Shown here: positions 35,801 to 46,800 of the stretch, one piece after another
Position numbering within the stretch: position 1 is the first letter of the stretch
How the letters are laid out: the number at the start of each line of letters is the position of its first letter
From: Hydractinia symbiolongicarpus
Taxonomy: Eukaryota > Cnidaria > Hydrozoa > Anthoathecata > Hydractiniidae
Direction of reading: 5' to 3'
NCBI RefSeq assembly: GCF_029227915.1
Contig: NC_079888.1
Span: 19,634,001 to 19,698,000 of the forward strand
Length of the DNA stretch: 64,000 nucleotides
The notes under the pieces: model-generated
Database searches by the model: none
The model's input: only the letters and a program-made list of their open reading frames with translations
Told to the model about the DNA's origin: nothing
Position numbers and translations under genes: made by a program

Positions 35801-37745
35801 ACTCGTACCAACATATATTCAGCCATATTTTTGAGACATTATTAGGTTGCATCGCTTTTATGAATGAAACGATTGACTGTGGGACTTAATTGAACTGATT
35901 TTGGACCTTAACCTTATAAATGTGATAAATGAGACAATTGGACTCCAACAAATAGCATTATTCTTAATTTCATATGATTGCTGGAACTTAGAAATTACAC
36001 TGACCGTGGTAATAGTGCTTTATTTAGAAATTTAGATAAATAAGCCATTTCTTACTCTGGAACCAATCCTAGCCGTTAGCGCGCGCTGAAGAAATAGAGA
36101 CAGTTTCAACAAGACATTAATAGGTTGCATCGCTTTTAACAGTGAAATGATTGACTGTTGGACTTAATTGAACTGATTTTGGACATTGAGCTTATAAATG
36201 TGATAAATGAGACAATTGAACTCCAAGAAATCACATTCTTCGTAATTTGACATGATTGCTGGAACGCAGAATTTACACTGGGCGCGGTGGTAGCGCTGTA
36301 TTTAAAAATTTAAATAAGTAAGTCATTTCTTACTCTGGTATCAATCCTAGCCGTTAGCGTGCGCTGAAGAAATAGAGACAGTTTCAACAACAGCATTCCT
36401 TTGATTTTATAACAGTATCAGTTCGTTTAAGTTGCAACAGTTGCGTCACATTTTCGTAGCAACATGTATTCAGCCATATTTTTGAGACATTAATAGGTTG
36501 CATCGCTTTTTACAGTGAAATGATTGACTGCTGGACTTAATTGAACTGATTTTGGACATTGAGCTTATAAATGTGATAAATGAGACAATCGGACTTCAAG
36601 AAATAACATTCTTCTAAATTTGATATGATTGCTGGAACTCAGCGATTACACAGGGCGCTGTGGTAGCGCTTTATTTAAAAATTTATATAATTTAGTCATT
36701 TTTACTGTGGAACCAATCCTAGCCGTTAGCGTGCGCTGAAGAAATAGAGACAGTTTTAACAACTGCATACCTTTGATTTTATAACGGTATCAGTTCGTTT
36801 AAGTTGCAACAGTTGCGTCACATTTTCGTAGCAAGATGTATTCAGCCATATTTTTGAGACATTAATAGGTTGCATCGCTTTTAACAGTGAAATGATTGAC
36901 TGTTGGACTTAATTGAACTGATTTTGGACATTGAGCTTATAAATGTGATAAATGAGACAATTGAACTCCAAGAAATCACATTCTTCGTAATTTGACATGA
37001 TTGCTGGAACGCAGAATTTACACTGGGCGCGGTGGTAGCGCTGTATTTAAAAATTTAAATAAGTAAGACATTTCTAACTGTGGAACCAATCCTAGCCGTT
37101 AGCACGCGCTGAAGAATTAGAGACAGTTTCATCAGCTATGTTTCATTGACTTTGTCACGGTATCAGTGCGTTTGAGTTCCAACGGTTGCGTCACATACTC
37201 GTACCAACATATATTCAGCCATATTTTTGAGACATTATTAGGTTGCATCGCTTTTATGAATGAAACGATTGACTGTGGGACTTAATTGAACTGATTTTGG
37301 ACCTTAACCTTATAAATGTGATAAATGAGACAATTGGACTCCAACAAATAGCATTATTCTTAATTTCATATGATTGCTGGAACTTAGAAATTACACTGAC
37401 CGTGGTAATAGTGCTTTATTTAGAAATTTAGATAAATAAGCCATTTCTTACTCTGGAACCAATCCTAGCCGTTAGCGCGCGCTGAAGAAATAGAGACAGT
37501 TTCAACAAGACATTAATAGGTTGCATCGCTTTTAACAGTGAAATGATTTACTGTGGGACTTAATTGAACTGATTTTGGACGTTGACCTTATATATGTGAT
37601 AAATGAGACAATTGGACTCCATGAAATAACATTTTTCTTAATTAAAATGATTGCTCGAACTCAGAAAATACACTGGGCTCTGTGATAGTGCTTTATTTAG
37701 AAATTTAGTTAAGTAAGTAATTTCTTACTCTGGTATCAATCCTAG
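32813..37745 (+). repeat. higher-order repeat 2: 1,396-bp tetramer with a 278-bp monomer
   Basis: The marker occurs at 33185, 33558, 33931, 34209, 34581, 34954, 35326, 35699, 36072, 36350, 36722, 37095, 37468 and 37745. The 278-bp monomers (ending at 34209, 36350 and 37745) share a 95-bp deletion that fuses 'gtttcaaca' to 'agacattaat'. Those fusion points lie 2,141 and 1,396 bp apart; the difference is one 745-bp dimer. The block thus consists of tetramers plus an inserted dimer. Confidence 0.85.
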
Positions 37746-40509
37746 CCGTTAGCGTGCGCTGAAGAAATAGAGACAGTTTCAACAACTGCATTCCTTTGAT
37801 TTTATAACAGTATCAGTTCGTTTAAGTTGCAACAGTTGCGTCACATTTTCGTAGCAACATGTATTCAGCCATATTTTTGAGACATTAATAGGTTGCATCG
37901 CTTTTACAGTGAAATGATTGACTGCTGGACTTAATTGAACTGATTTTGGACATTGAGCTTATAAATGTGATAAATGAGACAATCGGATTCAAGAAATAAC
38001 ATTCTTCTAAATTTGATATGATTGCTGGAACTCAGCGATTACACAGGGCGCTGTGGTAGCGCTTTATTTAAAAATTTATATAAATTAGTCATTTTTACTG
38101 TGGAACCAATCCTAGCCGTTAGCGTGCGCTGAAGAAATAGAGACAGTTTTAACAACTATATTTCATTTACTTTCTAACGGTATCAGTCCGTGAGAGTTAC
38201 AACAGTTGCGTCACATATTCGTACCAAAATGAATATAGCCATATTCTTCAGACAATACTAGGTTGCATCGCTTTCAACAGTGAAACGATTAACTGTGAGA
38301 CTTAATTGAAGTAATTTCGGACATTGACCTTATAAATGTGATAAATGAGACAATTGGACCCCAAAAAATAACATTCTTCGTAATTTGACATGATTGCTGG
38401 AACGCAGAAATTACACTGGGCGTGGTGGTAGCGCTTTATTTAAGAATTTAAATAAGTAAGTCATTTTTTACTGTGGGACGAATCCTAGCCGTTAGCACGC
38501 GCTGAAAAATTAGAGACAGTTTTATAAGCTATGTTTCTTTGACTTTATAACGGTATCAGTGCGTTTAAGTTCCAACGGTTGCGTCACATACTCGTACCAA
38601 CATGTATTCAGCCATAATTTTGAGACATTAATAGGTTGCATCGCTCTTATGAGTGAAACGATTGACTATGGGACTTAATTGAATTGATTGTCGACCTTAA
38701 CCTTATAAATGTGATAAATGAGACAATTGGACTCCAACAAATAGCATTATTCTTAATTTGAAATGATTGCTGGAAATCGAAATTACACTGGCCGCTGTGA
38801 TAGTGCATTATTTAGAAATTTAGATAAATAAGCGTTTTGTTACTCTGGAACCAATCCTAGCCGTTAGCGCGCGCTGAAAAAATAAAGTCAGTTCCAACAA
38901 CTGCATTTCTTTGATTTTATAACGGTATCAGTTTGTTTGAGTTTCAACGGTTGCGTCACATATTCGTACCAACATGTGTTCAGCCATATTTGGGAGACAT
39001 TAATAGGTTGCATCGCTTTTAACAGTGAATTGATTTACTGTGGGACTTAATTGAACTGATTTTGGACGTTGACCTTATATATGTGATAAATGAGACAACT
39101 GGACTCCAAGAAATAACATTTTTCTTAATTAAAATGATTGCTGGAACTCAGAAATTACACTGGGCGCTGTGATAGTGCTTTATTTAGAAATTTAGATAAG
39201 TAAGTCATTTCTTACCCTGGTATCAATCCTAGCCGTTAGCGTGCGCTGAAGAAATAGAGACAGTTTCAACAACTGCATTCCTTTGATTTTATAACGGTAT
39301 CAGTTCGTTTAAGTTGCAACAGTTGCGTCACTTTTTCGTAGCAAGATGTATTCAGCCATATTTTGGAGACAATAATAGGTTGCATCGCTTTTAACAGTGA
39401 AACGATTGACTGTTGGACTTAATTGAACTGATTTTGGACATTGAGCTTATACATGTGATAAATGAGACAATTGGACTCCAAGAAATCACATTCTTCGTAA
39501 TTTGACATGATTGCTGGAACGCAGAAATTACACTGGACGTGGTGGTAGCGCTTTATTTAAGAATTTAAGTAAGTAAGTCATTTTTTACTGTGGGACGAAT
39601 CCTAGCCGTTAGCACGCGCTGAAAAATCAGAGACAGTTTTAAAAGCTATGTTTCTTTGACTTTATAACGGTATCAGTGCGTTTGAGTTCCAACGGTTGCG
39701 TCACATACTCGTACCAACATGTATTCAGCCATAATTTTGAGACATTAATAGGTTGCATCGCTTTTATGAATAGAACGATTGATTGTGGGACTTAATTGAA
39801 CTGATTTTGGACCGTAACCTTATAAATGTGATAAATGAGACAATTGGACTCCAAGAAATAGCATTATTCATAATTTGGTATGATTTCTGGAACTCAGAAA
39901 TTACACTGACCGCTGTGATAGTGCTTTATTTAGAAATTTAGATAAATAAGCCATTTCTTACTCTGGATCCAATCCTAACTTTTAGCGCGCGCTGAAGAAA
40001 TAGGGAAAGTTTTAGCAACTGCATTTCTTTCATTTTATAACGGTATCAGTTGGTTTGAGTTCCAACGGTTGCGTCATATATTCGTAGCAACATGTATTCA
40101 GCCATATTTTTGAGACATTAATAGGTTGCATCGCTTTTAACAGTGAAATGATTGACTGTTGGACTTAATTGAACTGCATCGCTTTTAATAGTGAAATGAT
40201 TGACTGTTGGAATTAATTGAACTGATTTTGGACATTGAGCTTATAAATGTGATAAATGAGACAATTGGACTTAAAGAAATAACATTCTTCTTAATTTGAT
40301 ATGATTGCTGGAACTCAGCGATTACACAGGGCGCTGTGGTAGCGCTTTATTTAAAAATTTATATAAATTAGTCATTTTTACTTTGGAATCAATGCTAGCC
40401 GTTAGCGCGCGCTGCAGAATTAGCGACAGTTTCAAAAACTATATTTCATTTACTTTCTGACGGTATCAGTCCGCGAGAGTTACAACGGTTGCGTCACATA
40501 TTCGTACCA

Positions 40510-40531
40510 ACATGTATATAGCGATATTTTT
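40510..40531 (+). repeat. 22-bp satellite sequence repeated at both Polinton borders
   Basis: The 22 bp beginning acatgtatatagcgatattt at 40510-40531 occur again at 60311-60332, immediately outside the right border of the element. It could be an unusually long target duplication. More simply, it could be satellite present on both sides of a rearranged insertion. Confidence 0.7.
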
Positions 40532-40534
40532 TAA

Positions 40535-40717
40535 TATCAAATCTGCTATGACTGTCAAAGAACTCTAGATGCCTACGATAGATGTGGTAGATGTCAAAGA
40601 CGTCTGCGCGTGGGAGAGAAGGTGCTTTGTTGGTATTGCTACCAAGACTACGTCACTTACAATGGTGGCCACTGCCCCTATGAGACTTTTTTTTGTCCAG
40701 GAGGCAAAGCAGGTTAG
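40535..40717 (+). pseudogene. Cys-rich small protein, 5' end cut off at the satellite junction
   Basis: The frame is open from the junction (TAA at 40532-40534 is formed at the border) to TAG at 40715-40717, about 60 residues with no ATG near the start. It has four paired Cys groups: CYDC, CGRC, CWYC and a final HCPYETFFC, so a small zinc-binding fold is likely. The protein family is not known to me. The lack of a start and the position at the border indicate that the N-terminus was lost together with the Polinton left end. The overlapping ATG frame at 40569-40751 has poor composition and is a shadow. Confidence 0.6.
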
Positions 40718-40788
40718 ACCCGAAAATAAGTGTTTGATGGTGAAACAGTAAAGGTGGTTGTGCTCAGCCGCGGTTCACACATAAACAA

Positions 40789-41031
40789 ATGGACAAACTC
40801 CGACAAGAAGCTAAAGCCTTAGGCCTCAAAGGGTACTCCATGTTGAAGCGAATAGAACTTATCGAAGCCATACGCAAAGTCAAGTATAGGGATGCGTCGA
40901 CACAAACGGACGGACCATACTGCGAGCCTTGTGCTAAAATTCCTTGGCAGAAAAATCTTGAACAATATTTGAGGGATCTCGCTAAAAAGCAGCGACGTGT
41001 CGTACATGATGGCGACTTGCTCATAGATTAA
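40789..41031 (+). CDS. small SAP-like domain protein
   Basis: 80 residues. Residues 2-29 (MDKLRQEAKALGLKGYSMLK then RIELIEAIR) match the helix-turn-helix pattern of SAP domains, with Leu-x-x-Glu-Ala-Lys-x-Leu-Gly-Leu-Lys-Gly-Tyr. SAP domains bind AT-rich DNA or act in chromatin contacts; a role in DNA packaging is only inference. The remainder is charged with one Cys pair (CEPC). The ATG is preceded by 'cacataaacaa', similar to the AATAAA-like signal before other genes of this element. Minus-strand frames of similar length overlap here but lack this motif. Confidence 0.6.
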   Translation: MDKLRQEAKALGLKGYSMLKRIELIEAIRKVKYRDASTQTDGPYCEPCAKIPWQKNLEQYLRDLAKKQRRVVHDGDLLID

Positions 41032-41097
41032 GATACGGGAGAAGTGATTGTCTAGTATGTTGACCAACATATTACACTCTATAAGCGGGTGGAGACT

Positions 41098-41733
41098 CTA
41101 AGTAGCGCTGGCATACTGTGCAGATTGAAGTTTTTCCGTAAGCTCCTCTTTGGCCTTCTCACGCCCTTTTGCGACAAGCTGCTGTCGCTCCCGATCATTG
41201 ATGGAATCTACGATCTTTCTCGTTTGTTGTCGGACCTGCTCCTTCAGCAACATGTAGCGTTGCTTCTCCTGCATGATTAGGCTGAACTCATAATCACTAA
41301 TCACACCGTTCTCCACAGCCTTTGAGATGAGGTCGACAACGGAGTTCAACTTAGTCTCTGCTAAGAGTCTGATGCCCTCATGCTTCTTTGACTTAACGTC
41401 TAGCCTCTTCCCCGCATTCCTTAAACCTGCCTGCCCTAGTCCTACAGCGATCGTGATGCCACCCATCGCCACAGCTAGTGGTACACCTATTCCGGACAGC
41501 ATACTACCAATCCCAACACCTGAAGTTATAATACTTACAGCTAGCAATCCATGATCAGTGAATCTAACCCACGTACCATGCATCTTGAACTTTTTGGCGA
41601 GTTTGTCACGCTCTTTGATCTCAGACCGCAGGTACTGCTCGATTTCTTCGATCTTTTTTAGTCTATAGACCTGACTTTCTTCAGGCTCAGGCGCACTTGG
41701 CGGCAAAGTTGGGTAAAGCTTCATATCTGCCAT
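41098..41733 (-). CDS. Polinton-associated membrane protein, unknown function
   Basis: 211 residues, intact. The N-terminus is Pro-rich ('YPTLPPSAPEPEE'), followed by a charged helix (residues 22-50). Residues 62-105 form a long Gly/Ala/Ile-rich hydrophobic stretch with many GxxxG patterns ('GVGIGSMLSGIGVPLAVAMG'), resembling a membrane-inserting or fusion-peptide-like region. A long Gln/Glu/Lys helix, probably coiled coil, makes up the rest. I know of similar uncharacterised proteins in cnidarian Mavericks but not their function. A virion membrane-active protein is possible. Its ATG directly follows the stop of the upstream gene (TGA at 41735-41737), so the two are probably co-transcribed. 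Confidence 0.7.
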   Translation of the reverse strand: MADMKLYPTLPPSAPEPEESQVYRLKKIEEIEQYLRSEIKERDKLAKKFKMHGTWVRFTDHGLLAVSIITSGVGIGSMLSGIGVPLAVAMGGITIAVGLGQAGLRNAGKRLDVKSKKHEGIRLLAETKLNSVVDLISKAVENGVISDYEFSLIMQEKQRYMLLKEQVRQQTRKIVDSINDRERQQLVAKGREKAKEELTEKLQSAQYASAT

Positions 41734-41734
41734 T

Positions 41735-42154
41735 CATTCTATGAGTAAATGCATCGTAATTCCGACGAACGAAACATTTTTTTCATGATGATACTCGTCC
41801 GTCAGCATGAACTCCAGTCTGTCTGTTGAGCCTTTCAAAGGAAGGTAGATTGGAGTGTCAAAACTCTACTAAGCCTACAGAGTCCATTTTTCAGGACAAA
41901 CAGCTTAATCTTGTCCCCTGCTTGGCTGTTGACGATGGCCGCGATATCTTCAATCTTAAACAAACCGTTCATAATTTCAATTCTAATTTCTTTCTGATCA
42001 GGCCCTGCCCTACGATGAAAAAATCATTGTCGCTGTAAAGGTTCAGCCAGACGGGCCTGATACTTATCGATTTCAGGGCAATTCTCGTATCCTCCCCTAG
42101 GTAATCGTTAAAAATCGTAGGCTTCTCTATATTGGTCACATACAGCTGTCGCAT
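41735..42154 (-). pseudogene. Polinton-associated unknown protein, two frameshifts
   Basis: The gene starts with ATG at 42152-42154 and reads 'MRQLYVTNIEKPTIFNDYLG' in one frame. It shifts near 41990 to a second frame ('MNGLFKIEDIAAIVNSQAG') and near 41865 to a third ('RLEFMLTDEYHHEKN'), ending at TGA 41735-41737. All three pieces have protein-like composition and join in order, so it is one gene of about 140 residues with two small indels. Its function is unknown to me. It is divergent from the gene at 42171, with only 16 bp between the two ATGs. Confidence 0.65.
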
Positions 42155-42170
42155 CTTTCTTTAAAGAAAC
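42155..42170. promoter_or_regulatory. 16-bp palindromic spacer between two divergent start codons
   Basis: The whole intergenic sequence is ctttctttaaagaaac; its centre tttctttaaagaaa is a perfect palindrome. Both genes (minus strand at 42154, plus strand at 42171) therefore see the same A-rich leader just before ATG. It must contain or overlap both promoters if each gene has its own. Transcription start sites cannot be seen from sequence. Confidence 0.55.
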
Positions 42171-43295
42171 ATGAACATTTATAGCTATAACCACAAGGCA
42201 AAATACAAGTCCAATAGAGACGAATGGCCTCTGGGTGTAATTAATCTAGAGCATCAAGACCTCTACGTTTCTACAGAATCGCACATTCCCGTGACCTTCT
42301 CGATGTTCACGAAATACCCCATAAAAGTCCCCACTAACCTGTTGAACGACCCCGTAAGTGTAAATTGGACCGGTCAAGCCCTTGGCTACTGGAATATACA
42401 AGTTAATTTCGCCTGTCATTGCGCTAGCACCGCCTTGGGTATATCCGCCAAACACTTGAATGGCTCCGTGCCTCTTATCAACAGTATCTTTAAATTCCAC
42501 GTCTATTTCCACATGCGGCGTATCCTAGCGAGAATGAAGGTACCCATGCCATACGATGAAGGCTTTTCTGAAAACGAGAACCCCTACTCTTCATCTGGAT
42601 ATGCCCAGATTTGTCGCGAATATGGTGCCGACCCTAATGCCCAATACAAGTTTAAGGCTCTCATGTCCTCGCTCACAAATGGTAGATGGTGGCCGCAGGT
42701 AGATGGTGATTGGGCCAAGTTTATCATGCCTACGGGACAAGGCCTGACAACGGAAGGTCTGACGAAGCTTAGCGAGAGTATTCGTGTTTACGTGATTTTA
42801 CTACTAGGGTCCCAAGCTGATGCCAAGGCATCCCTTATAGGTTCGGATGCTGACAATTTCACAGAGAGACAGATACTACTACAGAAATTTGAAGCCATGG
42901 TACAACCTTCGGAGAACGTAGGCCACGATATCACCGAGTTTCAAAAGGTGCTTCAATATGCCAGGACCCCAGTGAATTTTGCCGTGATGCACCACGTGTA
43001 CATGCTACCATCCGGTATGAACCTGCGTATTGGTAAAATTGTGGGGTATAACAACAACATCTTGAATGCGCCGGCGAGTGCGATGCTTGGCATATGGCTA
43101 GACCTAAACAACAAACCCACACAGTTTTTAAAACGAGTCAGACCTGGGCAAGAAATATCGAGGGTTGCCCTAAAACCGGGGTCTGAAAAGATACCTCAGT
43201 CAGGTGATGGAAACCCTCACGATGACACCAAGGCCACCTTGGTTACTGCGGGAGTATTATCGATCCTAATGTACATTTGGTTGAAGAAATATTAA
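42171..43295 (+). CDS. Polinton virion-type protein with C-terminal membrane anchor, function unknown
   Basis: 374 residues with no break visible. Most of the protein has the composition of a soluble beta-rich protein ('LYVSTESHIPVTFSMFTKYP', 'GYWNIQVNFACHC'). A C-terminal hydrophobic segment, residues about 354-370 ('LVTAGVLSILMYIWL'), is followed by KKY, a tail-anchor pattern. The size, position among structural genes and intact frame suggest a conserved structural or entry-related protein of the element, but I cannot assign a family. It could be a penton-like or membrane-anchored capsid partner (inference only). It converges on the coiled-coil gene end at 43311, 15 bp away. Confidence 0.7.
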   Translation: MNIYSYNHKAKYKSNRDEWPLGVINLEHQDLYVSTESHIPVTFSMFTKYPIKVPTNLLNDPVSVNWTGQALGYWNIQVNFACHCASTALGISAKHLNGSVPLINSIFKFHVYFHMRRILARMKVPMPYDEGFSENENPYSSSGYAQICREYGADPNAQYKFKALMSSLTNGRWWPQVDGDWAKFIMPTGQGLTTEGLTKLSESIRVYVILLLGSQADAKASLIGSDADNFTERQILLQKFEAMVQPSENVGHDITEFQKVLQYARTPVNFAVMHHVYMLPSGMNLRIGKIVGYNNNILNAPASAMLGIWLDLNNKPTQFLKRVRPGQEISRVALKPGSEKIPQSGDGNPHDDTKATLVTAGVLSILMYIWLKKY

Positions 43296-43310
43296 TGCTC
43301 CGCAGAAGCA

Positions 43311-43580
43311 CTAATATAGTTTGCCTATCTTATATGCCACAACAACAGCAGCAGCGGCAGCGATCGCCATGTATAGATGCTTGGCTACATATACGACAAC
43401 TTTTGCAGCAACTCTGAAAAAGAACGAGACAACCGTGCCAGTAATCACTGGTAGCGCCTCACCTGCCTTACCTGCTAGGTATTTCAAAAATTTTCCAAGC
43501 CTTTCCAGCTGTTTTTGCAAAAAATCCTTTCCTACGACACTTCCTCCTGAGCCTGTTGCGGAACCTCCACCTGTAACTGC
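43311..43580 (-). pseudogene. C-terminal part of the coiled-coil/membrane gene split by the LINE
   Basis: On the minus strand this stretch is open from the LINE target site to TAA. It encodes a Gly/Ser-rich linker, an amphipathic helix ('LERLGKFLKYLAGKAG'), and two hydrophobic segments ('VITGTVVSFFFRVAAKVVVY' and 'MAIAAAAAVVVAYKIG'). It has no start codon of its own. Its first codons continue in frame from the coding part at 47812-48775, on the far side of the LINE, so both belong to one gene. Confidence 0.75.
43574..43580 (+). repeat. LINE target-site duplication, left copy
   Basis: The 7 bp taactgc occur here and at 47812-47818, exactly at the two edges of the LINE. In both places they fall in the same codon phase of the interrupted gene. 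Confidence 0.8.
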
Positions 43581-43888
43581 TTAACTACGTGCACAGTCCT
43601 ATAAAGACCGTAATCATAATTTATTGACTCGACGACAGCATGTTGAATAAACAGATTGTTGATAAAAGTTATTGATAAAGTTATGATAAACCAAGATTTT
43701 ACTCATATTTGTTACAGATTTTAACACAGATTTATTTTGTTATTGATACATGATAACCAAGAAGACATTATGTGAATTGACTAATAATTTGGAAGGAATT
43801 TACAAAATAAGTCGTTGCTCTGAAAATTGATTGCGGGAGAATTTTCTACACCAGCTTCTTACATTCCATCTAATAGAAACCAGGTGAT

Positions 43889-46800
43889 ATGAGAAAAATT
43901 CTATTTTACACATTAATTTTAACAACATTCATAATTAGTTCCAATGATCAACAAGTACATTATGAAACTTCATTACCGTTGTTACCAAAGAATACCCAAG
44001 CGAGACATCTTAAAAGAGGGAAATCACGGGTATTGTATTATTCAAATTGCAGTGCCACGTTTAATCTTATTCTTGATGGTGATATTGAAGTTAATCCAGG
44101 ACCTGGTTTCGTCGCTCCTAAATGCAGTACTTGTTCTAAAGTAGTGAGATGTAACCAAAAACGTCTATTATGTAGTCAATGCCTCGATGTTTCACATGCA
44201 GTATGCCAAAATAAGCAACACTTGGTTACGAATTCTCGAGTACCGTACGAAACAATGTGTGATCGATGTCTTCATACTGTTCTCCCGTTTCTCAATGTTT
44301 CACTAAATACATCCTATGTAGAAAGTGAGAACGACGTATCAATGACTGACTACTATCTTGAAGCGCTGAACAAAAACAAACATTTGTTAAAAATATCTCA
44401 TTTGAACACCCAATCCTTGATCTCTTCTTTCGCAGAATTTCAAGTATTTGCCCATACATATAACTTCGATATAATGACAATGTCTGAAACTTGGTTGAAA
44501 AATAATAAATACATTATCTAATATGTTGAATTACCAGGTTTCAAGCTAGTCTATAAAAAACGGAAAGAAAGGCGAGGAGGTGGTGTGGCAGCGTATGTTA
44601 AAGATGATATTGACTTTAAATTACGAAATGACATCACAACTTTACATAACGAACTTGAACACATATGGATAGAGATAAATGGTCGCAATAGACATAGCAA
44701 AATTCTGTTGGGTGTTTTTTATCAACCGAACTTTGACGATGCAAGCAAAGCTGAATGGCTCAGTAAAGTGGATATTATATTAGATAAAGTCGTGTCTCAG
44801 TGGAGAGGTCACATTGTTATTACCGGTGATATGAACATCAACTTGTTGGAGAATTCACAGATCACAACAGTGTACAACGACATTCTTGACTCTCATAACT
44901 TAGTACAACATGTTACGAAGCCAAGCAGAAGAGGGACTACGCTGATTGACCATTTTATAACAAACGCTCAATGTAAAGTATAACTTTGTGATGTTACTCC
45001 AACACCAGAAATAAGTGATCATGATGCTATATATGCCTGTATCAACACAAGAGTTACAAGATTTCAGCCTCGTTTTAAATATATACGTGATTACAAGAAT
45101 TACATTTTAAATGATTATGTCACTGACTTTTCGCAATTACCATTAAGTGTTGTTTATTCTTCAGAATCTGCAGATGATAAACTAGATATTTTCAATGAAT
45201 TAATATCTTCATGTATAGAACGACATGCACCATTGAAACGAATCAAAGTTACCAGACCTCCAGCACCATGGCTAAAAGATCTCCGCATTAATGATATGCA
45301 AAGCAAATGTAGAGAATTGCGTCACAAAGCTCACCTGACACAATCTGATAGTGACTGGGATAATTTCAGAGATATTCGAAATAACCTGAAACGTACGATC
45401 AAGCACACTAGGAAAACGTTTTTCAAGAAAGCTCTAAGCTCAAAAAGACCTGCAGATGTGTGGAAGTTTATTCACCGTATTCTGAATCCGAAGAAAGATA
45501 AAATTTGCCTGGATCCAACCACGCTGAATGATCAATATATATCAACCGCGAATAGAATTTTTGAACGCTGTTCCAACTACACAAGATGACTTATTGAATC
45601 ATATTAACAATTTCCAACTACGCAATGACCGTTCAGAGTTGTATTTTAGACATGTGACCTACACGGAAGTTGAAACAGAACTGAAATCGCTTCGCATGGA
45701 TTGTTCCGCTGGATTCGATAATATACCAGTTGCTCATATAAAACCTGTATTAGAATATCTCATTTCACCTTTAACACATGTTATTAATTCCGGTATTGAT
45801 GAGCAAAAATTTCATACGCAATGGAAAATCGGAAAGGTTTCTCCAATTCCAAAATGTGACAATACTACTTCTTCAGATCAGTATCGACCTGTTTCAGTTT
45901 TGTCGACCTTGTCTAAAGTGTACGAAAGGTGTATCGCAAACCAAATATGTGAATACATCTCATCTGAGAATGCACTTAAAGACACCATGTCCGGATTTAG
46001 AAAGCATCACTCGACTACCACCTTACTGCTGAAAATACGCTATGATATTATAAAAGCCATGGAAAAGGGTGAAGTGACACTAGCAATGTTTTTAGATTAT
46101 TCCAAGGCATTTGATACAGTTGATTTCAAAACTATCATAACTAAGCTGTATCATCTTAGCTTTTCTAAACCAGCTGTTCTATGGATGTTTTCCTACCTCA
46201 ACAATCGATTGCAGTACGTTCAAATCGATGACTGTTCATCATCGATGGAGACCGTTCAATTTGGTGTGCCACAGGGTTCAGTTCTAGGGCCGATTTTTTT
46301 CAACTTGTACGTAACTGACCTACAAGATGCAGTTCATGGGACAGTTTGTCAATTCGCTGACGACACATCTTGCTATGATCACTGCAAACAAAACGAATTA
46401 CCGAATGCTATTGAACAACTCACACAACGTTTGGACAACTTGTGTGACTGGTCTTTCAACAACAACCTTGCTTTCAACCAAGGCAAGACTAAAATCATGC
46501 TGTTTTCGGGAAGCAGAATGTCACAAACACATAAGTTAGATGATGACACACATGTAACCTTCAATATTAAACATTGTGGTAAACTTATTGAAAGAGTTGC
46601 AAGTTATAAGTTACTTGGTGTGCATTTTGATGAACATTTAGCCTGGGACACTCATTTAAAACAGCTTTTGAAATCTACTTACTGTAAGCTTTCTGTATTG
46701 CGCAAATTGAAACATTCAGCTCCTCAGTACTTACGTAAACAGTTAGTGGAGACACTGTTACTCTCTAGACTTGACTACTGCAATGTGGTGTTTTCCAACG

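Larger units (their letters stand above)
21648..40531 (+). repeat. satellite DNA array, about 372-bp monomer, left part
   Basis: About 50 head-to-tail monomers, each with 'tagccgttagcg', 'gtcacatattcgtaccaaca', 'gtgataaatgaga' and 'gattgctggaac'. Spacing of the tagccgttagc marker is mostly 372 or 373 bp, with shorter classes of 345 bp (a 27-bp deletion) and 278 bp (a 95-bp deletion). One 420-bp monomer near 40.0-40.4 kb has an internal duplication. All units share one orientation. The array is interrupted by duplicated non-satellite DNA at 26477-27574 and is cut at 40531 by the Polinton. No open frame is conserved, so it is non-coding. Confidence 0.95.

Noticed and set aside
21648-40531. CRISPR-like regular repeats
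   Set aside because: Repeats are about 372 bp, head to tail with no unique spacers, in animal DNA; it is a satellite.
40569-40751. 60-codon ORF starting at an ATG in the left end of the Polinton
   Set aside because: An overlapping frame with four Cys pairs is far more protein-like; the ATG frame is a shadow.
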